Positions 1-11,786 of a stretch of 64,000 nt of DNA are shown piece after piece (position 1 is the stretch's first letter; each line of letters starts with the position of its first letter). This DNA comes from Mytilus galloprovincialis (lineage: Eukaryota > Mollusca > Bivalvia > Mytilida > Mytilidae): the NCBI RefSeq assembly GCF_965363235.1, contig NC_134846.1, positions 72,824,724 through 72,888,723 on the forward strand. The letters are read 5' to 3'. The position numbers and the translations under genes were made by a program. The notes beneath the pieces are model-generated. The model had not been told where the DNA came from. It worked only from the letters and a program-made list of their open reading frames with translations, and did not search any database.

Positions 1-292
1 CAGAGACAAATTGAATCACTATAATGGTATCATAACTTCATACATATACATTTTAAGAAATAAAACCAATATTCACTTTTACAATTAAATGTTTATATAT
101 TGAATTCCATCAATGTTAACATGATTATAGAAATATTATCTCAACTCATCAAAAATAAAGAAATATGATGATTTAGGGACAGTATCCCGCCACCCTGTCG
201 ACAGTTTGATCAATGTTTGCCATTATATTTAATATGCATGAGTATATAAGTAATGTTCGATTCTGAAAAAGGAATTTTACATTAAGCGAAAA
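1..292. other. AT-rich sequence without recognised gene
   Basis: I see no exon, repeat copy or RNA gene here. It is the 5' flank of the small plus-strand gene starting at 293; no convincing promoter motif was found. Confidence 0.4.
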
Positions 293-1108
293 ATGGAAAA
301 CAATTGGACGGTTTATAGGCTGAAATTTATCAATATAGCAGAAAAAGTCAAAGTTGCTGGATATGACTATGTCCCTCATTATAGAACTCACATTCCTAAG
401 GCACCAGCATTCAAACGTGTGCAGGGATATAAGGTTAAGCAAATTGTTAATCGGTTAAGCTTAAGAAAACTAGAATCTGCAAATTGGTCAACAACGCAAC
501 CCCTACCAAGGAGACCGGAATCAACAGCAAGTTGCAGATCACCTATACCAAGAAGATCAGATTTTACAAAAACACGTTGTTCAAATTCGCCGTACATATC
601 GAGGAGACCAGTTTATACGATTGGCCACATGACACCTATAACAAAACGACCAAAATCTACGAATAATTTGAATAATCTGCTTACATCGAAAAGACTTGAT
701 TCCGACAATGGTTTAAACACTCATGGGTCTAGTATCCCATATTCAACAGGTGAAAAGTCGATCAAAGAAAGGAAAAGTGCATCATCAAATAAAAAAATAC
801 GTCCGGCATCAGATGACAGATTACGAACAGCATCACACACCAGATTACGTACAGCATCGGATGCCAGGTTACGTACAGCACCGGATACCAGTATACGTAA
901 ATCATCGGATACCAGATTACGTATACTGACGTTAAATCAACCAACAGTGTCCAGTTATATTCGTTTTCGAATGAGAGCTAATGAGAACAAGAAAATGGAG
1001 GTTAAAGACATAAAAGACGCATGTGATAGACATCATAAACACGATTCTATTCCTTTTCTTCCGGCAAAGTATAGAAACTGGCTAGCTATTGAAGGCATAC
1101 ATGTTTAA
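293..1108 (+). CDS. Intronless basic protein, PTVSS-family paralogue 1 (unknown function)
   Basis: A 271-codon open frame on one exon, starting at the first in-frame ATG (context aaaaATGG). I do not recognise a named domain. The protein is rich in R, S, T and K. Residues about 172-213 are five imperfect 8-residue repeats of the type ASDTRLRT. The C-terminal block, residues about 217-263 (PTVSS-IR ... ACDR ... P-KYRNW), is shared with the proteins at 4637-5275 and 11787-12452, and an upstream VNRLS motif near residue 51 is also shared. Conservation of separate blocks across three loci supports real coding. Low-complexity basic composition with short conserved motifs would suit a cytoskeletal or microtubule-associated protein, but that is a guess. 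No intron signals are needed to read the frame. Confidence 0.65.
   Translation: MENNWTVYRLKFINIAEKVKVAGYDYVPHYRTHIPKAPAFKRVQGYKVKQIVNRLSLRKLESANWSTTQPLPRRPESTASCRSPIPRRSDFTKTRCSNSPYISRRPVYTIGHMTPITKRPKSTNNLNNLLTSKRLDSDNGLNTHGSSIPYSTGEKSIKERKSASSNKKIRPASDDRLRTASHTRLRTASDARLRTAPDTSIRKSSDTRLRILTLNQPTVSSYIRFRMRANENKKMEVKDIKDACDRHHKHDSIPFLPAKYRNWLAIEGIHV
808..930 (+). repeat. 24-bp coding tandem repeat
   Basis: Five imperfect copies of a 24-bp unit inside the gene at 293-1108, encoding the 8-residue repeat ASDTRLRT and variants. Unit length is a multiple of three, so copy-number change would keep the frame. Confidence 0.7.
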
Positions 1109-1529
1109 TATTTTTTTTATAACAAACAGCGCGGAAATACTAGTTAGCAACTGTAAGGTACATGTATTTGTTTAATTATATTTATATATGTTATAACGTT
1201 ATATTATACTATAGTTATTTATATATCCATTTTATTCCAATGAAATATCAAATACTGATTAAACTGTAATATTTATAAATGACTTTTTTGTTCATTAGAT
1301 ATCATGATGTTTCATAACGTCCTTCTCGTTCCAAGCAGAACTTGACTGTTTTGTTTAGTAAGACTCTTTGTTTAAACTTGCAGATGTATGTGACTTTAAA
1401 GATCATGAATGTTTTAAGTAGTTTGCCTTTCCTAAAAAATCCTAAAAAAAGGTCACCAGCGTACCTGATGATTTATTCAAACATTGAAGTACATAAAATA
1501 CTTCCAAGATTCAATAAAAACACATTGTG
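1109..1529. other. Intergenic, nothing recognised
   Basis: AT-rich sequence downstream of the first small gene. No exon or clear repeat copy seen. Confidence 0.35.
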
Positions 1530-1570
1530 GGTTATAAAAGCGTTGACCGAAGAACATTCTGTATGACGCG
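1530..1570 (+). repeat. Half copy of the foldback element seen at 45481-45640
   Basis: The stretch around 'aaaagcgttgaccgaag' followed by an acattctgtatga-like sequence matches one arm of the foldback element at 45481-45640. Only one arm is present. Confidence 0.5.
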
Positions 1571-2116
1571 AGAAAAAAGTAAAATCACAAAAATACTGAA
1601 CTCCGAGGAAAATTCAAAACGGAGAGTCCCTAACCAAATTGCAAAATCCAAAGCTTAAACATATAAAATTGGTGGATTAAACCTGGTTTAATGGCTAGCT
1701 AAACCTCTCACTTGTATGAAAGTCGCATAAAATTCCATTATATTGACAACGATGTGTGAACAAAACAAACAGACAAATTCGGAAAAAATGTCAAATATAG
1801 GGGTACAGCAGTCAACATTGTGTTATAATTATAACAAATATGAAAACAAACAAATATGCCAGCAAAGAAAAATAGAAAGGCCTAACGTAACGGTACCCAA
1901 ATTGCACTGAGTACCCAAATTACACCTATTTAGCAAAAATAGCAGCGGAAATCTTACAATATTTCCTAGAGACTAAACAATTTGTATTTTTATTATTTGA
2001 TACTATGTACGTCTTTCGTTTGATGTGCTTGGACTTTTGATTTTGCCTTTTGATTTTTGATTTTCCTCTTTGAATTTTCCTCGGAGTTCAGTATTTTTGT
2101 GTTTTTACTTTTTCAA
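1571..2116. repeat. Inverted-repeat element (family D), disrupted
   Basis: The left edge (1571-1625, core 'tactgaactccgaggaaaa') recurs inverted at about 2060-2116. The same edge is seen at 8638-8700 (direct) and 7540-7616 (inverted). The interior is interrupted by another inverted-repeat pair (1889-1931 with 2582-2617), so the locus is a nest of small elements. Family not identified. Confidence 0.5.
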
Positions 2117-2617
2117 CATAGGTAAAAATATTTAGATATACACAAAACGTTTACAGTATTTATCAACAGATGAAGTGTTTACTGAAAAAGCAAAATGTAC
2201 CGAAACGTCGCCATGCGACGTCATCAAAACGTCATCTTTTTAAAATTAGCAAAAACAATATGTTTCAAGTATCCATTTCTTAAAAAATGAAGAGTAAGTA
2301 TGGACAAATATTCAATTGTTCAAAATATTTGAAAAAATTAAACAAAAGCTCTGTTATTCGACTTTTGACGATGCGAATTTAAGCATGGATGCAATTTGGG
2401 TACTCCTCCTTTCAGAATTATTGATGGTTTGGAGGTTAGTTCAGACCAATTTTTCTATGATTCCATATGGATTGAAAATCAAATTGGTGTACCTAAATAA
2501 TAAAGGACACGGCTACAAAATAGACACAAAATGGAAAATTTTGTCTTAATCATAAAAAAAACGTAGTTGAAAAAACTATCAAAATAGGTGCAATTTGGGT
2601 ACCGCCACGTTATACAC
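1889..2617. repeat. Inverted-repeat-flanked insertion
   Basis: The segment with core 'cggtacccaaattgcac' at 1889-1931 is repeated in inverse orientation at 2582-2617 ('gtgcaatttgggtaccg'), enclosing about 650 bp. No transposase is visible inside, so it would be a non-autonomous element. No clean target duplication could be fixed. Confidence 0.4.
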
Positions 2618-3060
2618 AAAGAACATTAACAGTACGAAAGACTAGAAAACAAACATTTTACCATAACACAATAACACAATGACGGGATGTATTAATACCG
2701 AACCACGTCAAATGGATTTTAACAAAAAAAAGACTAAACGGCAAAAGTAATAATTTACAAAGTTATAATGATAAACAACGTCAGTACCTATAATCTATGT
2801 TTCAAGACCCTCGGATATTATTTGTGAAGTTGATACAAATTATTAATCAGCAAGGTCTTGGTATCTTACGATGAACTTTTACAGAAAAAGGACAAGACGT
2901 TCTTTGACATACACTGTAATTTAAAGTCTATACTCATATGGCCCTTGTTTGTGTATATCAATAGTTGTCATAAGACCTTTACTAACCCTTATTAATTTCC
3001 CTTTCCCATAAAAATCTACTGCTAAAATCATTCGTATTTCAATATAAAAATGAGAATATG
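2618..3060. other. Intergenic, nothing recognised
   Basis: AT-rich; partly the continuation of the mussel-style repeat around 1571. No coding exon seen. Confidence 0.3.
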
Positions 3061-3152
3061 TAAGTATGTTTGCCAATGAGACAACTGTCTGTCAGAGTTA
3101 CAACGAAATGGTAGCTAGTAATTGTAGGTCACCATACGGCCGACAGCAATCT
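3061..3152 (+). repeat. Dispersed repeat family B, partial copy
   Basis: Contains the family core 'gccaatgagacaact' and the downstream 'aggtcacc...acggccg' block that recur at 15766, 20795, 40555 and 43867. Probably SINE-like, but no tRNA head was identified. Confidence 0.55.
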
Positions 3153-3504
3153 TTTTATGGTGATAAATATTAGAAGATATAATATAAAAGCAAGACCTCA
3201 TCCTCTTTTTGGTTCGATAAGCTTACCCGGCCATTAAGAGAATCAATTACTATTGGAAAATAAGAGGAGTGGTTACATGTGAATTAGGGATATAGAGGAG
3301 GGATGAAATCTTATTTTGTTCTCATTTTTACAGAATTTCAAACTCATAACCTCAGACTTTTACTGATATTGTTTTTCATAAATGTTGCCAGTCTTAATAG
3401 TATCTATTAACTATTTTGTCTCATGCAAATCAGATCGTTATTTTTTTTTTTTTAATTATTTCATAATGTCGGGGACTTTTATACCTGACTTTGGGTTTTG
3501 CTCA

Positions 3505-3658
3505 TTTCTGGTCCTTAATGCTCTTCAACTTCGTACTTTATTTGGCCTTTTAAACTTCTTTTGTTTCGAGCGTCACTGATGAGTCTTTTGTAGACGAAAA
3601 GCGCGTCTGGCGTATATACAAAAATTAGTCCTGGTATTTATGATGAGTTTATTCTAAT
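3505..3658 (-). repeat. Dispersed repeat family A copy
   Basis: Carries the conserved core 'gacgaaaagcgcgtctggcg' and 'gagcgtcactgatgagtc'. Read on the minus strand it matches 12957-13110 along its length, and more weakly 3797-3907. Confidence 0.65.
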
Positions 3659-3796
3659 GCCCGTATGTAAACCTATATGCGTTTGCTTTTATGTACGGCA
3701 CTTGGTCTCTGGTGATTAGTTGTCTCACTGACAATAATACTATATCTTCTAAGTTTTATACATTGTTGGTGTAATAATAATATGAAAAGTTATCAA

Positions 3797-3907
3797 AGGT
3801 ACCAGGAATATAATAATTTAATACGCCAGACGCGCGTTTCGTCTACATAAGACTCATATCAAAATAGTTATAAAGCCAAACAAGTACAAAGTTGAAGAGC
3901 ATTTAGG
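3797..3907 (+). repeat. Dispersed repeat family A copy
   Basis: Core 'acgccagacgcgcgtttcg' followed by the gttgaagagcatt end; inverted relative to the copy 138 bp upstream. Confidence 0.6.
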
Positions 3908-4636
3908 ATATATCTCTAATGTTACTACATAGCATACTGTATATGCTAAATCGTCCCAAAATCTCTTTTTACTACCCTAAAAAAAGAAAGCCATCAATTC
4001 TAGTGAATAGCTTAACTTTTGATTCCTTCACTGCCAATCTCGTATTAAATTTGAAGTACTTATTGAAAAAAAACACAGCATTCAAATATCATACTACAAA
4101 CTGCAATACTAGATTAATAACCTTTTAGAATAAGTTAAAGTGAAAATGCGTGTAAACCCAGTGAAATTAATTATTTTCACATTCTGACATAGACGCAGAC
4201 TATATAACGTATAAACTTATTCTGGTTATAAACAGTCCAAATCATGAACGAAAACGACACATCATGGTTAATAATACATGGCTTTATTTAGAATTGTACA
4301 CCAGCACAAGCTATGATGTGTTACTTTAGATGCATAGTATATATTTTTAAAACTATATATCTCTTTCATTATGTCATTTGCTATTTTATCTTTAAAATAT
4401 CTTTTATCATTGGCTTTATTTAGTCGCGATATGCGCATTCATCATAAGGACACACATTTTAAAGTTTTAGTAACAATGCTGTGTTTTAACGATTTGCCTA
4501 ATGTGTCACATACAAAAGGTAGTATGATACAATTCTAATTGAAAACAATAGTCATAATCAATAGAAAATTAAAAAAACACACACATTTATCTTAAATTAA
4601 CTTATAAAATAAAAGAATATATTCTTGTAATTTTTA
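3908..4636. other. Intergenic, nothing recognised
   Basis: AT-rich downstream flank of the minus-strand gene at 4637-5275. No exon, RNA gene or clear repeat copy seen. Confidence 0.35.
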
Positions 4637-5275
4637 CTACTTTGAAAAATGATTATAGTCTTTAAAATCAGTTTTGATTCCTCTTAGGTTTTCCACTTTT
4701 AACCAGTTTCTATACGCTAATGGATAATATCTTTGTGATGGTTGAAGAATCAAACGTTCACAAGATGTTATAATTTCACTGAGGTGATCGTTCCTCCCTC
4801 GATATAGTTTCTGTCGAATTTTACTAGACACTGTAGGATGACTTACTCTCTTCACATGTTTTCTTTGTTCCTTGAAAGAATTCCCCGTTTTCATCATATT
4901 GTATAATTCCGATTCCTTTTTCGTCTGCAAATAAATTACATCCTCCTCCTTCATTTCTATTTTTCTTGGTTTACTATTTCTCTCCTCAGGAATGACACGT
5001 GGTTGACACAACCTGTTGACAATTTCTGCAGCTTTCTGAGATGAAACTGACCTAAACACTGATGATTTAGTATCAGTCTTTTCATCTTTTGTATCATTTA
5101 TAGTCGCACAACTTTTTAGTAATGAATATCTTCCATGTGTACTTGCTGGAGTTTCCATCTTTCTACACATTATTTCATTCGCTGGTAGATCGTTAGCACT
5201 ATATAAATTTCTGATGTTTAGTTTTTGTACTGACGAAAAACCGACGATGAACGCCATGATAAATACAGTCAACAA
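4637..5275 (-). CDS. Intronless PTVSS-family paralogue 2 (unknown function)
   Basis: A 212-codon single-exon frame. I do not recognise a named family. Residues about 74-93 (VFRSVSS..A.EIVNRL..PR) and about 131-199 (FKEQRKHVKR..HPTVSSKIR..LYR ... PSQRYYPLAYRNWLKV) align closely with the protein at 11787-12452 and, over the C-terminal block, with 293-1108. The first 20 residues are hydrophobic; this could be a signal or anchor, or the true start may be the second Met at residue 7. The middle is charged and probably unstructured. Conservation between loci at the protein level argues that it is a real gene; it could also be an old pseudogene that has stayed open. Confidence 0.65.
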   Translation of the reverse strand: MLTVFIMAFIVGFSSVQKLNIRNLYSANDLPANEIMCRKMETPASTHGRYSLLKSCATINDTKDEKTDTKSSVFRSVSSQKAAEIVNRLCQPRVIPEERNSKPRKIEMKEEDVIYLQTKKESELYNMMKTGNSFKEQRKHVKRVSHPTVSSKIRQKLYRGRNDHLSEIITSCERLILQPSQRYYPLAYRNWLKVENLRGIKTDFKDYNHFSK

Positions 5276-7372
5276 TAATCTATTCCTCTATTGAAAACTG
5301 TTGAATACATAGCTATTGTAGTATAGGGTCATTACAGTGGTTTAAAATATTTCATTATCACAAACGTCGTCAATAACTATTATTTAGTTTTTTCTTAGTT
5401 TGTTTATTAAATTGTAAAGTAACAATTGTTCTTCAATTTCCATTGATAATACCCATACAAGAATGTTACAACTATAAGTATATCAAATACAAGTTCATTA
5501 TCTTCAAGGGAGATCAAAATTTGAGTATTGCTTTCATAACATTTTCTTTGCCTTTGGATAAGACAAAACACATAAATACAACATGCTGGTGCTGCCTTGT
5601 GTCTAACTATAATTGCCATAAACGATTACTTGTTGTCTCCTTACGCCATTTTTGATGTTTAAAATAACAGAAAACATGCTAATATTGGGATTAAGTCATC
5701 GGATACCGATTCAACCGAACTAAACCCCGAAATATTCCAGCTAACATGTTGATTAAAGAAAACATAATCATACAAACAGTGTACGTATGTAAGACGAAGA
5801 ATTGACAATACAACCAAATCATGATTGCATCAGTAAAACTTTTAAAAGAATGACATCAACTCTACCATTGGACCATTTGATGTAACACCAACCTTGTAAG
5901 CAGTAACACTCTAGCAAGGTTATAATGATGGTAAACACACGCTCTTGACTAGATATCTAACTGGGAGATTAAGCAGGTGCTTGTGTAATGTTGTTACACA
6001 GAATTCTGAGAAAGTTCACTATAGGAAAATTGAAATCATTTCTTTTGTCGTCAAGTTTCGTTCTCTGCAGACACTCGTTGTTAAATTATAAAAGCAAGTG
6101 AGGATATGTAGGACACTCAATTGTATATTTGGTATACATTACAGTGTGGTGGTATAAATGCGTTCCTGATAGTCAACAAACTTTGAACTATCCAGTGAAA
6201 GGATATCCTCTTTATAGCTGAACTTGCAGTTAAAGGTTAATTCCATCTTCTTTTCATTTTCTGGAGAAGCTGGTTTATGACATTTGTCTCATTAAAGTAA
6301 AGAATTTTGGAAGTCCAGGGAAAAAGTTGGTTTCCGTAGGAATACCGTTGTTAATTGAAAAGCACATCCTCCAAACGAAACAAATATGCATATTAAGCAT
6401 CTCAAAGATGTAAGACTCGTTGAATTTTATGTTTGAATTATTCATTTGTTTACAAAGTATTATGTTTCCCTTCCTCAAACTAGATTTCGTATCCCCGTTT
6501 GTCATTCCTTTTTTTATGAAAAAAAATGTATTTAGTCATTTTTTACTTAGAGACATAACGTAATATTTTTAAAGTATTATAAGAGGAGAGAGACTAAGAT
6601 AGTATGTACTAAACATATTTTTTTTGCAAATTTTGTAGTAATCACGTCTTATGATTTGATCGAGCTGTATTAAAAATGATAATTTTAATTTTCAACTTAA
6701 GAAGAATATTCTATCGAAAAAGGTGTTCATAACAACACAGTATGATATATTTGTTTTAAAGTACTACACATTTTATTTTGACTTCGACATGTACATTTGA
6801 TTAAAGTGGAAAATAACATAGTGGAAAAAAGTATACGTTAAGAAATCTTGTTATATATCTTATATATCGTGTTTAATTCAAATAAAATTTATTCAAACGT
6901 GTGGAATGTTTATGAACAAATGAATGCTCATGTATCCAATTGCATGTTCTATATTGCTTAGGACATATCTGTATATTTAAACTAAGAATGTGAATTTTAA
7001 TACAGCTCATACTGTTTTCGTACAAGAAAATCGCATTGCCTATATTTTTTTTAATTACAAAAATATTATCTCATTTAACTGTCATTTTGTTTCAATTCCA
7101 GAATACTTCAACATTATATATTTTTTTTTTTTAAATCTTTCAACATTTAAATCAATTATAACTACTGTTGTGCTGACCTGGTTTTCCTATTTTCATTTAA
7201 ATAGTTTAAATTGTATGGTATTAAATTAACGAAAAACATACATTTGAATTCAAAAGTCACCCATAATACAATTTAAAGATAAATAATCTCTAATGTAAAT
7301 TTTTACTTCAATTTATTTCGATTGATTTGTTAGATCATGTCCATGTACATTTATAAAACAAATGACGAATAA
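5276..7372. other. Long intergenic stretch, nothing recognised
   Basis: About 2.1 kb of AT-rich sequence. Short open frames are present but show no homology to each other, no repeated unit and no splice-supported exon that I can defend. Confidence 0.35.
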
Positions 7373-7616
7373 CTTAACCATGTCGTCCTTATATTTGTTT
7401 GTTTAAATTGCACCAAAGTTTTAGCATATTGAAAATGTGCACCCTGTACAAAAGATAAGAAGACAAAAAAAAAACACACATACAAGAGGACACCCCATAT
7501 ATGACAGTGGTTGTCCATTCGTTTGATGTGTTTTATCATTTGATTTTGACATTTGATTAGGGACTTTCCGTTTTTAATTTTCCTCGGAGTTCAGTATTTT
7601 TGTGATTTTACTTTTT
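7373..7616 (-). repeat. Family D repeat edge
   Basis: The end 'cctcggagttcagtattttt' at about 7580-7605 is the inverse of the family D edge at 1590 and 8655. Only this terminal portion is recognised. Confidence 0.45.
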
Positions 7617-8637
7617 TCAAAACACAACTTAGAGCACATTTAAAAGACGAAAAATTGCTGTCTAAATAACTGTGATTTTGACCAATTAATGCTGTTTGAT
7701 TTGTTGTTCTAATTTAAGACCAGCTATTGTTTTCCATTTGCTTACTGTCAAAGTTGTAAATGACACTTAGTTGACAACAATTCGGATGAAACTATCTATG
7801 GCTCCAAATTTGGTTTACAATAGCAAAATGTAATTATGGTTAAGTTATGGTCTTCACACTATGGACAAGAAATCGGTATCATTAGTTGATAGTAGAAATT
7901 AATTATTGTTTGAAGTACATATTATAATACTTTCAATTTATTTGTTGAAAATTGAGTATTTCTTTTATTTATTTTTATTTGGGTATATAAAGGCTGACCG
8001 TAGCAAAATTTGTTAGAAGCGCAAAAACTGAAAACTTCATTCTTAAAATGTGCGCACAATAACTCTTTTACATACATCACTATAAAACTAAAATAAAAAA
8101 CAATTACTTTTATCATCAGTTTTGTTATGTTCCAAACAAAATATTAACAGAAAATATTGTTAGAACCTTGTAAGATTTAAAAACATCAAAAAGATGAACC
8201 TGATTTTTTTAACGGCTAAAATAAAAATAGATACAACATCTTTTGAGACCAAAATGAGACTATAAACAAAGATAAATTGAAGAAAACTTTGACTGGTGGA
8301 GTTAAACTGTAGTTTAAGAACGGTTCTGAAATAATGAGTCTGGTTCAATGTTAATTAATTTTAAAAAATTCGTGTTGCAAATTCTACTAATGTATACCAG
8401 ATACAGCTTGTCCCTTTAAACACATGAATTCTTCTACAGATTCTAGAATGTTCGCGTTTCTCAATCTTTGTGTTTTGTAATATTGTTTTTAAAATATTGT
8501 TTTTCTACTTACACGGGAATGGGAATTACACACGTCTGTACTGTAAAGTGTACCTGTTGAATTAATTTAGATGACACGTTAATAATCTCAATTCATTTTT
8601 TTGACGATCAATGCTTTTGAAAAGGGAAATATTGTTG
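7617..8637. other. Intergenic, nothing recognised
   Basis: AT-rich; no exon, RNA gene or repeat copy identified. Confidence 0.3.
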
Positions 8638-8965
8638 GAAAAAAGTAAAATCACAAAACTACTGAATTCCGGGATAAATTCAAAACGGAATCTTCCTAAT
8701 CTAATGGCAAAATCAAAAGCTAAAACACATTAAACGAGTGGACAACAACTGTCATTTTCCTGACTTGGTACAGGCAGTTTCTTATGTAGAAACTGGTGGA
8801 TTATTCCTGGTTTATAACTAGCTAAACTTCTCACATGTACAACAGTCGTATAAAATTCTTTTATATTGACACGATTTGTGAACAAAACAAACAGACCTAA
8901 TAGATAAAAATGTAAAAAAATAGGGGTACAGCAGTCAACGTTGTGTTATTATCTTTAAATCATTA
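8638..8965 (+). repeat. Family D repeat copy
   Basis: Matches 1571-1830 in the same order: the 'actgaactccg'-like edge, the 'ctggtggatta' block, then 'aggggtacagcagtcaac'. Between the edge and the middle it has about 80 bp more than the copy at 1571. Confidence 0.6.
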
Positions 8966-9738
8966 TAAAATCAAACAGATATATAAGCAAACATTGACAT
9001 AATGACGAAATGTCATTAAAAAGGCAGGGCATACCACTGACAATACTTACATACACTGACCGTATATCCACCTAGTAACCTAACATATGTATCCCTTGTC
9101 TGATTTCGTCTGAAACCGTCTTAACAGATCTTAATCGCTCACTGGAACATTCCGTCTTGTTTATCTTGACATGCCTCAACGGGGGCAAGGTAGTATTTCC
9201 TGGCCTATAAGAGATCATGATTGCCTTTTTAGAATTGTCACCACTTTCTAACACTGCCAAAAAATGTACATAAACAGTTGACTGAAGTACTGTCAATATA
9301 CTATTCAGAAATGAATTTGAATATGTATCATGACCGTTTAATTTTTTTTTATATCTTTAAAAACCTAAGGACACTAGTGCTTTTATGTCTTTTATCATGC
9401 AGTGAATACAAGGTTAAAAAAAATCTCAAAAATTCATTTTCACCAGTATGTAAAATCATTTTTCTACACCTGATTTATCCTTCAGTTTGGGAAAGTTTGT
9501 TCAGTTGATACTGTATTTTTTTGTCCAATCACGCGGTTCCGATACATTGACTTAAGTAGGGTACACAAAATATCAACCTAAATTCTGGAATGCAAATACT
9601 ACCGTGCTACCTTGAACTGAATTTTAATGTGCGTATTGTTATGCGTTTACTTTTCTACATTGGCTAGAGGTATAGGGGGAGGGTTGAGATCTTATAAACA
9701 TGTTTAACCCCGCCGCAATTTTGCGCCTGTCCCAAGTC
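8966..9738. other. Intergenic, nothing coding
   Basis: AT-rich. The last 80 bp (from about 9655) resemble the end module seen in some family B copies ('gggagggttgagatctt', 'tttaacccc'). No exon seen. Confidence 0.3.
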
Positions 9739-9985
9739 AGGAGCCTCTGGCCTTTGTTAGTCTTGTATGATTTTTAATTTTAGTTTCTTGTGTATAATTC
9801 AGAGTTTAGTATGACGTCCATTATCACTGTACTTATATACATATTTTTAGGGCCCAGCTGAAGGACACCTACGGGTGCGGGAATTCTCGCTACATTGAAG
9901 ACCCATTGGTGGCCTTCGGCTGTTGTCTGCTCTATGGTCAGGTTGTTGTCGCTTTGACACATTCCCCATTTCTTTTCTCAATTTT
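9739..9985 (+). repeat. Dispersed repeat family C copy
   Basis: About 245 bp matching 32556-32803: 'aggagcctctggcctttgtt' at the start, then 'cagctgaaggacacct' and 'gggtgcgggaat', ending 'tttgacacattccccattt'. An open frame here is a repeat shadow. Confidence 0.7.
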
Positions 9986-11032
9986 ACCTAACGGATTGAA
10001 TTACCTAATGGTATTATCGATCGCAACGATGTCTGAAAGTCTGTAGAAGTCTTGACGGTTTTGCTCTCGTGTTAAATTCAGTCGATTCAGTTGATCAGAC
10101 TACAATGACCGTTTCAGACTGAAATCTTTATATTAGTGCAAACAATACAATGATACGTGTTCACTAAATACTCTAGTAGACTAAATAATAATGTTATTAA
10201 TTATCGATATCTGCTATATGATAATACTTTATTCTAAATAAATACAGGATAATACATGCATGTCATGCTAATAATTTGATATCCACCAATAGCAATTATT
10301 TTAACAATATATTCTTCAAGTTACACAATATATAAATACAAAATTGAAAATAAAATAATAAATAACACATAATACAAAGTACAATCTGAGAATGGTATAA
10401 TGTAATAACACAGTATGTGAAAACACTTATACTATACACATACAATCATATTCTAAGTTTTTCAGCTGATTTTAAAAATAGTCTCAAATCATTTTATTCT
10501 ATAACATTTCTAACAGATAACGACTGGATAAGTTTGTATGCAGATGGATTTCTCCGTTAATTCTTTTTATATTTCTTTCGGATTTGTGTATAATTTTTAC
10601 ATTCAAATATAAAGTGGTGTTCATCTTCAATAGATCTAGTGTTTTAGTGTGTACATGATATATGAATTTTATCAACATTACTACAATGTATGCATGTTCT
10701 ATGCTAAATTAGATTATGAGCTGATAAACGTATTGGTTTTTTTTTATGGTATTTATATATATAGTTTACAGATCTATCTAAATATAGTTAGACTTCTCAA
10801 AAACACAGATGTTTCAGAAATAAATGCACAAAGCATTAATTCTTTGTTTCCCTTCCAATAAAAAAATCTTTGTAAAAATTGTCAGTTCGGCTTAACTAAT
10901 CACAATTAAATTCATATCGAAACAGAGATGGCTAGATCTATTATTCTTTTTAATGCAACTTCTTTCAAAACAAATAAAGAAACGCCTGTGAAAAATATGC
11001 GTTTCCAAATTCATGCTACCTTCAACCGTTAC
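9986..11032. other. Intergenic, nothing recognised
   Basis: AT-rich; no exon or recognised repeat. Confidence 0.3.
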
Positions 11033-11624
11033 TTAAGGTAGATTCATGGTATACCGCCATCTTGGATTGTGATATAACAGTACAAAATTGGTTTAGTTAT
11101 TTGCCCAAATCTGCAAATTTGGAATCAGATTTGCAATTTAATAGTCAGACTGTTTATTTATATAGAGAAAACTTGGTGATTTATTGTATTTTTCAAAATA
11201 TTTAAACAAATATCTTTTTTTGTTTGTTTTTAGAATCATTTTTTCAAATGAGACAGTTAAGGGGAGATAACTCTTTAATGAAAAAAAAAAATAAACTGGA
11301 CTAATAGGATTTTTAAATTTTTTTTACTTATAGCAAGAAAACAATTTCAGTGACACCATTTTTCTCTTTATTTTCTTAAAACATACAATAAAACATATCT
11401 TCTCACAATTTATTTCAAAATTCAATCTCATAGAATTTTTTTTATGCACACAATTATGTTTTTTCATTAACAATATAACCAAATTTAGGCAATTTTTAAT
11501 GACTCATAGCTTGAAAAATAGCACGGTGACCCATACTTTTTATTATACTTTTGAAAAAAGCATAGTAAAATCTTCATTTTGGCAAATTCTGTCTCAAAAA
11601 GTCTATACTTATGATCTACCTTAA
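11033..11624. mobile_element. Small non-autonomous element with TTAA ends
   Basis: A 584-bp segment (11037-11620) lies between two TTAA tetranucleotides (11033-11036 and 11621-11624). Its ends are inverted repeats: the left GGTAGATTCATGGTATA matches the reverse complement of the right end, GGTAGATCATAAGTATA, with small differences. TTAA duplication is the hallmark of piggyBac-type elements, but the terminal bases are not the usual CCC. No transposase inside. Confidence 0.5.
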
Positions 11625-11786
11625 GGATCATTAAGTCTAGGTTAATATTGTGCTAATTTATATTGTTCGTTTACATGGTCAATATTTCGTCATCTTGAAT
11701 TATATGATACATATAGATAAGAAATCGATAAGTAAAGATAATCCTTTAATATTAGAAGCTTTGTGTTTTAATCTTTAAAGCTATAT

